A DNA stretch of 64,000 nucleotides, from positions 1 to 64,000 of the forward strand of contig DHQO01000013.1 of assembly GCA_002408125.1 (NCBI GenBank). Reading direction: 5' to 3'. How positions within the stretch are numbered: the stretch's first letter is position 1; each line of letters opens with the position of its first letter. The stretch is from Hyphomonadaceae bacterium UBA5336. GTDB lineage: Bacteria > Pseudomonadota > Alphaproteobacteria > Caulobacterales > Hyphomonadaceae. The notes beneath the pieces were generated by a model that was not told the origin of the DNA, ran no database searches, and saw nothing but the letters and a program-made list of their open reading frames with translations. This document shows, piece by piece, positions 41,121-50,441 of this stretch. A program made the position numbers and the translations under genes.

Positions 41121-41885
41121 ATGGCGCTGGTCAGATGTAAAGAGTGCAGAACTAAAGTTTCAACATCAGCGACTGCTTGTCCAAAGTGTGGCGCTACCGG
41201 CGAAGCGATTGCGCCGCAAAAGAAAAGCCCGATGGCTGTTATTATAGTTCTCGTATCGATAGTAGTTCTAGTGATGATTGGAGTTATAAACGGAGCAGAT
41301 ACGTCAGGCTCTGCTTCAACCGACAGAATCGTGCAAATTGATCCTGCCGCTGAACTGGAAGCGGCACTACGAGATGATCCGTCTCGCTGGTTAGAGCTAC
41401 TCGCGACATACCAACCAGAGCGACATAACGAACTTATTGAAAATCTGGAAGAGCGAACAGAAGTTCTGTTGGCGGAAGTTAGGGCACTACCAGCCAGCGA
41501 AGTCGAAAGGAACATGTTGGGATATGCAGAGCTAGTAGCAATGAATCCCAATGATTCGTTTTTTCAACAAAAATACGAACACTATAAAAGTGAGTATGAC
41601 GTCATTCAGCAAAGACTGCGGGCTGAACGAACTTGTGCCGGTACAAGTATGTCAACAGAAGCAGGGCTCTATGCCAAAGAGATTGTGAAACGATCTTTGA
41701 AGGCACCTAGAACGGCGAAATTTCCTTGGGTCGTGGAAGGCCGGCATCTTGGAAATTGCCGGTTTTTGGTTGCCTCATACGTTGATGCTGAAAATAGCTT
41801 CGGAGCGATGATTAGAACCAACTACACTGTCACTTTACAACGCCAAGGCCTCAATTGGCAGCTAGAAGATATTCAAACCTACTAG
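41121..41885 (+). CDS. Zinc-ribbon, single-pass membrane protein of foreign composition
   Basis: 254 residues. N-terminal zinc ribbon with CKEC (7-10) and CPKC (20-23), membrane helix about 37-58, then an outer helical domain (60-165) and a C-terminal domain (175-254) with two cysteines that resembles small secreted domains rich in beta-strand. AAGGGGGG precedes ATG 41121. The codon use is much richer in A and T than in every neighbouring gene, which suggests recent transfer. It ends three bases before convergent gyrB. Function unknown. Confidence 0.85.
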   Translation: MALVRCKECRTKVSTSATACPKCGATGEAIAPQKKSPMAVIIVLVSIVVLVMIGVINGADTSGSASTDRIVQIDPAAELEAALRDDPSRWLELLATYQPERHNELIENLEERTEVLLAEVRALPASEVERNMLGYAELVAMNPNDSFFQQKYEHYKSEYDVIQQRLRAERTCAGTSMSTEAGLYAKEIVKRSLKAPRTAKFPWVVEGRHLGNCRFLVASYVDAENSFGAMIRTNYTVTLQRQGLNWQLEDIQTY

Positions 41886-41888
41886 ACC

Positions 41889-44321
41889 CTAAACATCCAC
41901 CTCCGCCTCAAGCGCATTCTCCTGAATAAAGTCCCGGCGCGGTTCCACCAGATCGCCCATCAGCCTTGAGAACATGTCGTCGGCCTCGTCGGCATGGTCG
42001 ACCTTGACCTGCAACAGCGTGCGGGCATTGGAATCCAGCGTGGTTTCCCAGAGCTGGTCGGCGTTCATCTCACCGAGGCCCTTGTAGCGCTGGATCTTCA
42101 GCCCCTTGCGGCCCGAGCCGAGCACGGCGGCGAGCAGGCTCACCGGCCCGTGCACGGCCACTTCGCCGGCCTTGTCATTGCGCAGCCAGGCCTGGCGAGC
42201 ATAAAGCTCGGCCACCATGCGCGCGCGCTCGCCGAGGCGCTGGCCGTCGGCGCTGGAGATCAGCCCGGCATCGAGCACGGCCTTCTCCTCCACCCCGCGC
42301 ACCTCGCGTGAGAGGACGAGGTCGCCGCCGTCGAAATGCGCCGCCCAGGTGTCCTCGCCTTCCTCGGCGATGCGGTTGAGCCGTTCGGCCGCCGCATTGG
42401 CTTCGGCCTCGCCCGCATCGGGGGCGAAGGCGCCGGCCAGGGCGGACTGTTCGAGATACAGCTCCGGCGCGCGCAGGGAGAGCCGCCAGAGCGCCTGCTT
42501 GAAGCCGGCCGCCTCGCGCACGCGCTCGCGCAGGTCTTCCCCGGCGATCTGTTCGCCATCGTCGAGCACCAGCGTCTCGCCATCGGTGCCCATCTCGATC
42601 AGATAGGCCTCCATTTCGGCCTCGTCCTTGATGTAGCGCTCTGATTTCCCACGGGAAACCTTGTAGAGCGGTGGCTGGGCGATATAGAGATAGCCGCGCT
42701 CGATCACCTCCGGCATCTGCCGGTAGAAGAAGGTGAGCAGCAGGGTGCGGATGTGCGCGCCGTCGACATCGGCGTCGGTCATGATGATGATCTTGTGGTA
42801 GCGCATCTTGGTGATGTCGAAATCATCGCGCCCGATGCCCGCGCCCAGCGCGGTGATTAGCGTGCCGACCTGGTCGGAGCTGAGCATCTTGTCGAAGCGC
42901 GCGCGTTCCACGTTCAGGATCTTGCCGCGCAGGGGCAGGATGGCCTGGTTCTTCCGGTCGCGGCCCTGCTTGGCCGAGCCGCCAGCGGAGTCACCCTCGA
43001 CGATGAAGATCTCAGACTTGGCCGGGTCTTTTTCCTGGCAGTCGGCGAGTTTGCCGGGCAGGCTGGTGATATCGAGCGCGGATTTGCGGCGGGTCAGCTC
43101 GCGCGCCTTGCGGGCGGCCTCGCGCGCGGCGGCAGCCTCGACGATCTTGGACATGATCAACTGGGCCGGCTTGGGGTTCTCCTCGAACCATTCAGACAGC
43201 TTCTCGCCGATCAGGCTCTCGACCACGGGGCGGACCTCCGAGGAAACGAGCTTGTCCTTGGTCTGGGAAGAAAATTTCGGGTCCGGCACCTTCACGCTCA
43301 GCACGCAGGTCAGCCCCTCGCGCGCATCGTCGCCGGTGATCTCGACCTTTTCCTTCTTCGCGATGCCGGTCTCGGAGGCGTATTTGTTGATGATCCGCGT
43401 CAGCGCGCCGCGAAAGCCCGCAAGGTGCGTGCCGCCGTCGCGCTGGGGGATGTTGTTGGTGAAGCACAGCACGTTCTCGTGGTAGCTGTCATTCCATTCC
43501 AGCGCGGCTTCCACCGTGATGCCGTCCTTCTCGCCGGTGACATAGATCACCTCGGGGATCTGGGCGGTCTTCTGGCGGTCGAGATGTTCGACAAAGGCTT
43601 TCACGCCGCCCTCATATTGCAGCACCACCTCCACCGGCTCCGGCCCGCGCCGGTCTGTGAAGACGATGCGCACGCCGGAATTCAGGAAGGCGAGCTCACG
43701 CAACCGGTGCTCCAGCGTCCTGGCGTTGTATTCGGTCATGGTGAAAGTGGCCGGGGAGGCCATGAAACGCACCGCCGTGCCCGTATAGGGCTTGCCATTG
43801 TCGCGCGCCGGGCTTTCCCCGCGCGTTTCCAGCGGCGCCTCGGTGAAGCCGCCATTGATGAAGCGCACGAAATGCTCGCGGCCGGCGCGGTGGATGGTCA
43901 GCTCCAGCCAGTCCGACAGGGCATTCACAACCGAAACGCCCACGCCGTGCAGGCCGCCAGAGACCTTGTAGGAGTTCTGGTCGAACTTACCCCCCGCATG
44001 CAGCTGGGTCATGATCACCTCGGCCGCCGACACGCCCTCGGCATGCATGTCGACCGGGATGCCGCGGCCATTATCGGTGATTTCCGCGCTGCCATCGGGG
44101 TAGAGCGTGACGGTGACCTCGTCGGCATGGCCGGCGAGCGCCTCGTCGATGGCATTGTCGACCACCTCATAGATCATGTGGTGCAGGCCAGAGCCGTCAT
44201 CGGTGTCGCCGATATACATGCCCGGCCGCTTGCGCACGGCCTCCAAGCCCTTGAGAACCTTGATGGAACCGGCGCCGTATTCGGGCGCGTCTTCCGGTGT
44301 TCCTTCCACGGTGTCGGCCAT
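41889..44321 (-). CDS. gyrB: DNA gyrase subunit B
   Basis: ATPase subunit of gyrase, introduces negative supercoils. 810 residues. GHKL ATPase motifs are EVVDNAIDEA, DNGRGIPVD and GGLHGVGVSVVNALS. The TOPRIM domain has EGDSAGGSAKQGRD, LRGKILNVE and MTDADVDGAHIRTLL. The C-terminal tail has KGLGEMNADQLWETT and EPRRDFI. An insertion-like region of about 150 residues between TOPRIM and the tail is usual in proteobacterial GyrB. The same-strand neighbours recF-dnaN-dnaA are 5 kb upstream instead of adjacent. Confidence 0.97.
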   Translation of the reverse strand: MADTVEGTPEDAPEYGAGSIKVLKGLEAVRKRPGMYIGDTDDGSGLHHMIYEVVDNAIDEALAGHADEVTVTLYPDGSAEITDNGRGIPVDMHAEGVSAAEVIMTQLHAGGKFDQNSYKVSGGLHGVGVSVVNALSDWLELTIHRAGREHFVRFINGGFTEAPLETRGESPARDNGKPYTGTAVRFMASPATFTMTEYNARTLEHRLRELAFLNSGVRIVFTDRRGPEPVEVVLQYEGGVKAFVEHLDRQKTAQIPEVIYVTGEKDGITVEAALEWNDSYHENVLCFTNNIPQRDGGTHLAGFRGALTRIINKYASETGIAKKEKVEITGDDAREGLTCVLSVKVPDPKFSSQTKDKLVSSEVRPVVESLIGEKLSEWFEENPKPAQLIMSKIVEAAAAREAARKARELTRRKSALDITSLPGKLADCQEKDPAKSEIFIVEGDSAGGSAKQGRDRKNQAILPLRGKILNVERARFDKMLSSDQVGTLITALGAGIGRDDFDITKMRYHKIIIMTDADVDGAHIRTLLLTFFYRQMPEVIERGYLYIAQPPLYKVSRGKSERYIKDEAEMEAYLIEMGTDGETLVLDDGEQIAGEDLRERVREAAGFKQALWRLSLRAPELYLEQSALAGAFAPDAGEAEANAAAERLNRIAEEGEDTWAAHFDGGDLVLSREVRGVEEKAVLDAGLISSADGQRLGERARMVAELYARQAWLRNDKAGEVAVHGPVSLLAAVLGSGRKGLKIQRYKGLGEMNADQLWETTLDSNARTLLQVKVDHADEADDMFSRLMGDLVEPRRDFIQENALEAEVDV

Positions 44322-44360
44322 GCCGTCTCACTTCTCGTTCATGATTCGAAATTCCCAATA

Positions 44361-44366
44361 ATTATA
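44361..44366 (-). promoter_or_regulatory. Probable -10 box of gyrB
   Basis: On the minus strand TATAAT reads from 44366 to 44361, 40 nt before the gyrB start. The -35 region is weak (TTTCCC-like). A GATTC (GANTC methylation) site at 44343-44347 lies between it and the gene. Confidence 0.55.
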
Positions 44367-44687
44367 GGCGGTTTGACCCGAAAAGGGAAATCTCTGAGGG
44401 GGTAAAAACACAGTCCGTGGGGGGAGGGTTCGCGACACTCGAAAAGGTGTGGTTTTGGGGGCACGGGGAGGGGGGTAATCTGGGCGCCAGGATGGACTCC
44501 CGGCAGTCTGACAGCGAGATCTGCGGCCTGCATTCGCGGGCCACCTCCCCCGCCTGCGGGGGAGGAAAGGATCGTTCTTGTCCGCACCTGCCGCTGCCCT
44601 CTCCCCCTCGCGCCCGTCACATTCCTTGGTTAACCTCGCCCCCGCGAGGCGGCATCGGGCTGCCGGTCTGGAGTGGGAGTGACGAGC
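44367..44687. repeat. Intergenic region with a half copy of the GC hairpin element
   Basis: Holds CCTCCCCCGC / GCGGGGGAGG (44544-44565), preceded by CGCGGGCCA, i.e. the right half of the 158-bp element at 50515-50672. Otherwise I see only upstream DNA of gyrB and of the small gene at 44688. Confidence 0.6.
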
Positions 44688-45128
44688 ATGGAATGGTTCA
44701 ACGAGTTGTTTGATCTGGCCTCGGTGGCCGGGGGCGCGGGGCTGATCGGTGGGGCGGCGGGCACCGGGATTGCGGTGCTGTTTTCCGGCACGATCATGAA
44801 ATTCCTCGCCCGGGTGGTCTCCACCGCGGTGATGACGGGGGTGGGGTATCTGGCCCTCCTGAACTGGCTCGGCTTCGAGATCATCCCGCCGGAAGACATC
44901 AAGATTCCGAGCCTGCCGGGCGCCGAACGCGGTGCCACCGATGACGAACAGCGCTGGTTCGCCGAAAGCTTCACCCCCCAGCTCCAACCCGATGGCAGCG
45001 TCACCGCGCCGGGCGTGGAGGGCACCCTGGACGAGGATGACGTGGTCCTTGAGCCGGAAGCGGCCGAGGAAGTGAAGAACCCCCGGCGTGCCTATGTCGT
45101 GCGCTCGCCCTTCCGCCGCGCGGAATAG
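44688..45128 (+). CDS. Hypothetical small membrane protein
   Basis: 146 residues. The N-terminal half has two hydrophobic helices (about 14-35 and 44-64) rich in glycine. The C-terminal half is acidic and polar, ending with a basic tip. ATG 44688 is preceded by GGGAG. It is convergent with the GNAT gene. No family recognised. Confidence 0.75.
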   Translation: MEWFNELFDLASVAGGAGLIGGAAGTGIAVLFSGTIMKFLARVVSTAVMTGVGYLALLNWLGFEIIPPEDIKIPSLPGAERGATDDEQRWFAESFTPQLQPDGSVTAPGVEGTLDEDDVVLEPEAAEEVKNPRRAYVVRSPFRRAE

Positions 45129-45131
45129 GGC

Positions 45132-45626
45132 TCAGACCTCTGTCATGCCGAGCGCGCGGTAGAAGGCCGGGGCGCCGGAGGGATTGTCGGCGTGCACCTT
45201 GAGGCGGATCTCGCCGATCCCGCGCGCCTGGAAAGTCCGGAAGATCTCCGCCATCAGGGCGCGGCCGAGGCCATGCCGGCGCAGGTCGGGCCGCACGCCG
45301 ATATCCTTCACGAAGCCCGAGCTCCAGCACTGGGCGAAGCCGGCCAGCGCGCTGGTGGCGGTCTCGGTGAGGGTGAAGCAGAGCGCCGGCTCGAACTCCG
45401 CGTCGTCCTCCACCGCCGGCCACCAGTCTTCGAATGCCATCACATCGCCCCCGCCGGGGGCATAGACCGCATTCAGCAGCTCGCGCGCCGGGCGGGCATG
45501 GCGCCCCCCTTCGAAGGGGGTGAAGGCATACCCGGCGGGCAGGCTTGGCGCGGGCAGCGGCGCCGGGCCGAGCTTCATCCGCATCAGGAGAATGGAGGGC
45601 CCGGCCAAGCGCAGATCACCCGCCAT
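45132..45626 (-). CDS. GNAT family N-acetyltransferase
   Basis: About 164 residues. The acetyl-CoA site is KDIGVRPDLRRHGLGRALM, followed by IRLKVHADNPSGAPAFYRALGM at the end, a typical GNAT C-terminus (N..A..FY). The start at 45626 overlaps the end of the TIR gene by 11 nt, so translation is probably coupled to it. A start at a later methionine is possible. Substrate unknown. Confidence 0.85.
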   Translation of the reverse strand: MAGDLRLAGPSILLMRMKLGPAPLPAPSLPAGYAFTPFEGGRHARPARELLNAVYAPGGGDVMAFEDWWPAVEDDAEFEPALCFTLTETATSALAGFAQCWSSGFVKDIGVRPDLRRHGLGRALMAEIFRTFQARGIGEIRLKVHADNPSGAPAFYRALGMTEV

Positions 45627-47097
45627 TGCAGACAAAGACGCTGAGATAATAGGGCGTGGACGAGCCCGATATCCGCATCTGTGCGCTGAGGCCCATCTCG
45701 CTGTTGAGGAAGCCTGCGAGCGCCTCGCCCTCGCTGCGCTCGCGCGCTTCCGGGCGGATCTCCAGCCCCCTGGCGCTGTAGGACGGGCGGGAATTGATCT
45801 CTTCCGACAATTCGCGTGAGCGCAACCGCCCAAGCCCATAGGACAGCGCGCCTGCCTGCCCGGCCCGGGCGCTGAGCTGCAGGTTCTGCTCTGCGGTGAG
45901 CCTGGCGACGATGGCGTCGGCTTCGGCCTTGTTGGCCGTGGCGTTCGGGCCGGCGCACCAGAACACATCGATATCCCAGCCCGAGGCGATGCGCGTCTGG
46001 CGCAGGGCCGCGTCGACGGCGCGCTGGCTGGTGACCGGCGCGGCCGGGCTGGGGCTGCTGGGACCTGCCGGAGCAGGCTCGCCATCGGCGCGGGAGGGCT
46101 CGCCGGGCGCGGGCAGGGGCAGCGGTTCGCCCTGGCTCTCCATCTCCGCTTTCAGCGCTTCATAGGCCTTGTTGATGGTGTCGAGATTGGTCTTGTACTG
46201 GTCGAGTTCCGCATTGCGCTCATCGGCTTCGGCCCGGGCGATTTCCGCGTCCGCCCTTGCTGCTTCGGCATCGGCCTTGGCGCTTTCAGCCTCGGCCCGG
46301 AAGTCTTCCGCATCCTGGTACAGGAAAAAGGCCACGACCCCGGCGGCGATGCCGGCCACGAGCAACACCGCCGCGAGTATGCTCCAGCGCCGGTTGACCC
46401 GGGCCATGCGCCTGAGCAGGCCCTCGCGCTCTTCCTGCGCCCTGGCGATTTCCGCCAGGCGCTGGGCTTCGCGATTGGTTTCGCGCTGTTCCAGTTCGGC
46501 GCTCTTTGAAATGTATTGCCGGTGCAGGTCTGACGGGGCCGGCGCGCCGGGCTTCCAGCCGGCCAGCCAGGCCTGCGCGCTGGCCAGTTCCGGGCCGCGC
46601 AGCAAGAGGGCCTCGGAGCTGTCTTTCTCCTGCCAGCGCGCGCCAAGCTCCGACAGGCGGGTATGTTCGCGGATCCAGCCGAGATCGGTGCGCAACGCCT
46701 CGGTCAGCTGGGCCAGGCCCGGGCCGAAGGAATTGGGCTTTGAAAAATAGATATAGTTCAGCCGGCGCAGCTCCTCGGGCGTGTCCTCCTCGGGCACGTC
46801 GATATAGACGATCGGGATCAGGCGCTTGTTCAGGGCGATGGCCTTCCGGATCTCCCATTCGCAGCGCTCGGAGGCCACGAAGGCCGGCGAGAGGATGTAG
46901 ATTACCGTGTCGGCGCGCTGCAGGAGGTGGCCGAGCCGGTGTTCCCAGTCCTCGCCGGCGGCGATGTCGTGGCGGTCGAGAAAGGGGTCGAAGCCGACCG
47001 TTTCCAGGCCGGCGACAAGCTCCTCTGCGAACGCGCTGGAATCAGCGCGCGCATAGGAGATGAAGACACTGAGCTTGTTGCCTGGCTCTTCGACCAT
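45616..47097 (-). CDS. TIR domain protein with transmembrane helix and C-terminal sensor-like domain
   Basis: 493 residues. The TIR domain (about 9-135) begins SVFISYARADS and includes the likely catalytic Glu82 in the S-x-x-C-x-x-E pattern (SERCEWE), as in NAD-cleaving TIRs. A linker with LLRGPELASAQAWLAG and YISKSAELE is shared with many bacterial TIR proteins. Then comes a helix (203-232), a membrane segment (239-260), a long coiled coil (262-322), a Pro/Ser linker and a C-terminal domain with two cysteines (FWC and FVC). The last part is probably periplasmic. Coupled to a GNAT gene. Role unknown; TIRs often act in defence. Confidence 0.88.
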   Translation of the reverse strand: MVEEPGNKLSVFISYARADSSAFAEELVAGLETVGFDPFLDRHDIAAGEDWEHRLGHLLQRADTVIYILSPAFVASERCEWEIRKAIALNKRLIPIVYIDVPEEDTPEELRRLNYIYFSKPNSFGPGLAQLTEALRTDLGWIREHTRLSELGARWQEKDSSEALLLRGPELASAQAWLAGWKPGAPAPSDLHRQYISKSAELEQRETNREAQRLAEIARAQEEREGLLRRMARVNRRWSILAAVLLVAGIAAGVVAFFLYQDAEDFRAEAESAKADAEAARADAEIARAEADERNAELDQYKTNLDTINKAYEALKAEMESQGEPLPLPAPGEPSRADGEPAPAGPSSPSPAAPVTSQRAVDAALRQTRIASGWDIDVFWCAGPNATANKAEADAIVARLTAEQNLQLSARAGQAGALSYGLGRLRSRELSEEINSRPSYSARGLEIRPEARERSEGEALAGFLNSEMGLSAQMRISGSSTPYYLSVFVCNGG

Positions 47098-47160
47098 GCG
47101 TCCTCCCGGGTAAGGCGGACCTAGCATGGAAAAGGGGAGGCCGGAACAGATTTCGGGGTC

Positions 47161-49284
47161 TTAGTCGCCGAACCTGTCGAGCAGCCAGGCGAACTGTTTG
47201 GCCAGGGCATCGCGCTGGTCCTCGGCATAGAAACCGCAGCTGTGGCCGGCATCGGCATCGGCATGGATGACGACCTTGTCGCCGGCCCCGCGCTCGGCCA
47301 TGACGGCGGCCAGGCGCGCCGACATCCAGTGTGGCACGCGCGAATCCTGAAAGCCCACGCAGAGGAACATGCCGGGCAGGGTCTCGGCGGTGCGGGCCAG
47401 TTCCACGCTGTCGGAGCCGGCCATCAGGGCGGCATCCTCGGGCAGGCGCGGGTCGCCGAACTCGTCAATCTGGGTCGCGCCGTTCGGCCCGTCGAGGCTG
47501 CGTAGCGGATTGACCACGCCGAACTCGACAATCGCCGCGCCGAAGAGGTCCGGGCGCTTCAGCGCCACCGGTCCGGCGATCAGGCCGCCCGCGCTGCCGC
47601 CCAGCGCGGCGATCTTGCCCGGCTCGGAATAGCCCAGCTCCACCATGCGCTCGGCGCAGGCCACCATGTCCTCATGGGAGTGGCGCTTGTCCGGCCCGGA
47701 GCCGTCGGCATGCCAGCCGGGGCCGTAATAGCCCGAGCCGCGCACATGGCATTCGGCCTGGACCCCGCCGAGGCTGACCCAGGCAAGCGCGGCCGGGTCC
47801 CAGCCGGCCATGGTAGTCTCGCCATAGCTGCCATAGGCATGGATGATGGTCGGCGCGGGGGTGCCGGCCTGTCCCGCCCTGGCGGTGATGGAGAGCGGCA
47901 CCTGCGTGCCGTCGGCGCTCTTTGCGAATTCGGTGAGGTGCTCGACATCGGCGATGGAACTGAGATCGTCGCGCCGGCTGACACCGATGACGGTATAGGG
48001 ATAGGCCGGGCCGTCGGCGTCCAGGCGCAGGAGTTGCCAGGGCTGGCCGGGCGCGGACATGTCGAAGGTGACCGAGCCTTCCTCGCCCTCCACGGTGAAG
48101 AAGCTGTCAAAGTCGATCTCGCCCTCGAAGGGCAGCTCTACGGGCTGGAGCTCCAGCTCGGGCGTCAGGCGGAAAAGGGCATGGGTGTCGCCCCGGCGCG
48201 CGGCGATATAGGCCACATCCCCGAGGGCGATGGTGTAGAGATAATTCACGTCGCGCCCGCCGGAGGCGACCTGGCGCACCGGGCCGCCCTCGACCGGGCG
48301 GGCGAAGATGCCCGACTGGCCCGGCCCGAAAGAGGCGGTCATGATGTACTGGCCCTGGTAGACCTCCACATCCGAGAGCTGGTACTCCGCGCCGACTTCC
48401 CGCCAGACCGGCGTGCCGGCGCGCACCTCGGTGATGTCGGCGGCATAGGCATCGATGAAATTGCCACGCCAGAGATAGCCCATGGCAACTTCAGAGTCCC
48501 GCGGCACCCAGAAGCCGAACCAGTCGCCATATTCGGTCTCAACGCCCGTGGCGCCCTCGCCGAAGACGCTGGCGCCTTGCGTGCCCGTGGTGAGGTCGAA
48601 CAGGGTCCATTCCGCGCCGACGCTGGGGTCGCCATCGACGAGATCCGTCGTCGCGGCGCGGCGGAACACGCCGGTTTTCGCGTCGACCCAGGAAAAGCCT
48701 GTATCTCCACCGACCACGACCGGGCCGGCTTCCATGTCCTGGACCTCGCCGGTCTTCATGTCGATGAACTGGACCGTGGCGATCTCCGTGCCGCCATCGC
48801 CCACAGTCACGGCAAGGATGCGGCCATCGGGCGAGAGGGAAAAGCCCTCCAGACTCGGCGTGTCATAGGGGACATGGTTGATCGGGTCGTAGAAGACGCC
48901 CGGCCGGCCGGTCAGGAACAGGCGGCCATAATTGAGGTAGAGCGCATCACTGTGGATGAGGGCGACATAGGCATAGTTCGGTCCCATGTCGAAATAGGTC
49001 TCGATCGCCGCGCGGGCGGGCCAGAAGCCGGCAGTCGCGCGCAAGGGGCCGTCCTGGGCGCGGGTGACGCTCAGCATCTGCTTGTTGAGATCCTTGCGGT
49101 AGGCCGGCTGTAGCATCCACTCGTAAGGGTCCTCGCTCGGCGCCACACCTTCCGGTGTGGTGAAGCTCACCCCCGGCATCTGTTTCGAGGCCGGGCTCTG
49201 GGCCAGCACGACCGGCGTCACCGCCAGTGCGAGAAGCACCGCGCTTGCTGCGATTGCTGCGAAGAGAGATGAGCGCAATGTCAT
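47161..49284 (-). CDS. Secreted S9 family prolyl oligopeptidase
   Basis: 707 residues. Sec signal peptide (about 1-29, cut after VLA). The N-terminal beta-propeller precedes a hydrolase domain with serine in GGSAGGLIAG, aspartate in GFQDSRVPHW and histidine in DAGHSCGFY. Similar to prolyl oligopeptidases, which cut short peptides after proline. Inserted between recF and the TIR gene. The start at 49284 begins the signal peptide. Confidence 0.9.
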   Translation of the reverse strand: MTLRSSLFAAIAASAVLLALAVTPVVLAQSPASKQMPGVSFTTPEGVAPSEDPYEWMLQPAYRKDLNKQMLSVTRAQDGPLRATAGFWPARAAIETYFDMGPNYAYVALIHSDALYLNYGRLFLTGRPGVFYDPINHVPYDTPSLEGFSLSPDGRILAVTVGDGGTEIATVQFIDMKTGEVQDMEAGPVVVGGDTGFSWVDAKTGVFRRAATTDLVDGDPSVGAEWTLFDLTTGTQGASVFGEGATGVETEYGDWFGFWVPRDSEVAMGYLWRGNFIDAYAADITEVRAGTPVWREVGAEYQLSDVEVYQGQYIMTASFGPGQSGIFARPVEGGPVRQVASGGRDVNYLYTIALGDVAYIAARRGDTHALFRLTPELELQPVELPFEGEIDFDSFFTVEGEEGSVTFDMSAPGQPWQLLRLDADGPAYPYTVIGVSRRDDLSSIADVEHLTEFAKSADGTQVPLSITARAGQAGTPAPTIIHAYGSYGETTMAGWDPAALAWVSLGGVQAECHVRGSGYYGPGWHADGSGPDKRHSHEDMVACAERMVELGYSEPGKIAALGGSAGGLIAGPVALKRPDLFGAAIVEFGVVNPLRSLDGPNGATQIDEFGDPRLPEDAALMAGSDSVELARTAETLPGMFLCVGFQDSRVPHWMSARLAAVMAERGAGDKVVIHADADAGHSCGFYAEDQRDALAKQFAWLLDRFGD

Positions 49285-49315
49285 GAAGAGACCTTTGCGG
49301 GCCACCGGGCGCGTG

Positions 49316-50434
49316 TCAATCGAGCCCGGCCAGACCGGCTGCGCCGGCCGCCACCGCGACATGCTGGGCGCGGTCTCCAAAAGCTTCGAACAGGAAAGCC
49401 TCGGTGCCGGTCAGCCAGGCCTGGCCGGGCAGGGCGGAAAGCTCGTCGAACAGGGCCGCGCGCCGGTCTGTGTCGAGATGCGCGGCGGCCTCGTCGAGCA
49501 ACAGGAAGGGCGTCGGCCCATCGCCGCCACGCGCGAGGCCCTGCGCCGAGGCGAGGATCAGGCCGATCAGCAGCGCCTTCTGCTGGCCGGTCGAGGCATC
49601 CTTGGCCGGCATGGCGGTGGGGCGGTGGATGACCGAGAGATCGGCGCGGTGCGGGCCTTTCAGCGTGCGCCCGGCCTTCTGGTCGACCCGGCGCATGCCG
49701 GCCCATTGCGCGGCCAGCATCTCCTCGATTTCGCCAAGGCCCGCGCCGGCGACAGCCATCTCCTCGGCTTCGCCTTCCAGGGCGAGATCGGCCTTGGGGA
49801 AGGCGCCTTCGGGGCGGGCATTGACGGAGGATTGCAGGCGCTCCAGCACCAGGGCGCGACCGATGGCAAGCTCCGCGCCGGCCTCGGCCATGCGCGCTTC
49901 GATGGCATCGGCCCAGGCCGGATCGACATATTGGCGCTCCAGCAGGGCATTGCGCTCGCGCATGGCCTTTTCATAGCGCACGGCGGCCGGGCCATGGGCG
50001 GGCAGGTGGGCCATCACCTGCCGGTCGAAAAAGCGCCGCCGGTCGCTCGCCGAGCCCCGGAACACGCTATCCATGGCCGGCGTCAGCCAGACAATGCGGA
50101 TGAGATCTGCGAGATCCGACGGCGAGGCATTCTCGCCATCGATGCGCACGGTGCGCTTGTTGCCCGCGCCGGACGTGTCGAGGCCGACACCGATACGCCG
50201 GTCTTCCAGGTTGCCCGAGACGGTCCAGCCGCCCGGCGCGCCATGGCGGGTCAGTTCACCCAGCGCCGCCGAGCGCAGGCCCCGGCCCGGCCCGAGCTGG
50301 CTGATCGCTTCCAGCAGGTTCGTCTTGCCCGCGCCATTGGCGCCGTAAAGGCAGACATGCCGGCCATCCAGCGCGAGGTCGAACTGGGCATAATTGCGGA
50401 AATCGGTGAGGCGCAGGCGCGTGAGGGCGGTCAT
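49316..50434 (-). CDS. recF: DNA replication and repair protein RecF
   Basis: Loads RecA at gapped DNA with RecO and RecR. 372 residues, SMC-like ATPase. N-terminal LRLTDFRNYAQFDL, Walker A GANGAGKTN, signature region STGQQKALLIGLILA and Walker B PFLLLDEAAAHLD. The usual place, just downstream of dnaN. The start is ATG 50434. Confidence 0.96.
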   Translation of the reverse strand: MTALTRLRLTDFRNYAQFDLALDGRHVCLYGANGAGKTNLLEAISQLGPGRGLRSAALGELTRHGAPGGWTVSGNLEDRRIGVGLDTSGAGNKRTVRIDGENASPSDLADLIRIVWLTPAMDSVFRGSASDRRRFFDRQVMAHLPAHGPAAVRYEKAMRERNALLERQYVDPAWADAIEARMAEAGAELAIGRALVLERLQSSVNARPEGAFPKADLALEGEAEEMAVAGAGLGEIEEMLAAQWAGMRRVDQKAGRTLKGPHRADLSVIHRPTAMPAKDASTGQQKALLIGLILASAQGLARGGDGPTPFLLLDEAAAHLDTDRRAALFDELSALPGQAWLTGTEAFLFEAFGDRAQHVAVAAGAAGLAGLD

Positions 50435-50441
50435 TTTTGTT

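Noticed and set aside
44328..44987. A 219-codon minus-strand frame upstream of gyrB
   Set aside because: It runs through a repeat and antisense to the small membrane protein gene, which has a better start and composition.
47674..49113. A 479-codon plus-strand frame
   Set aside because: Antisense of the secreted S9 peptidase.
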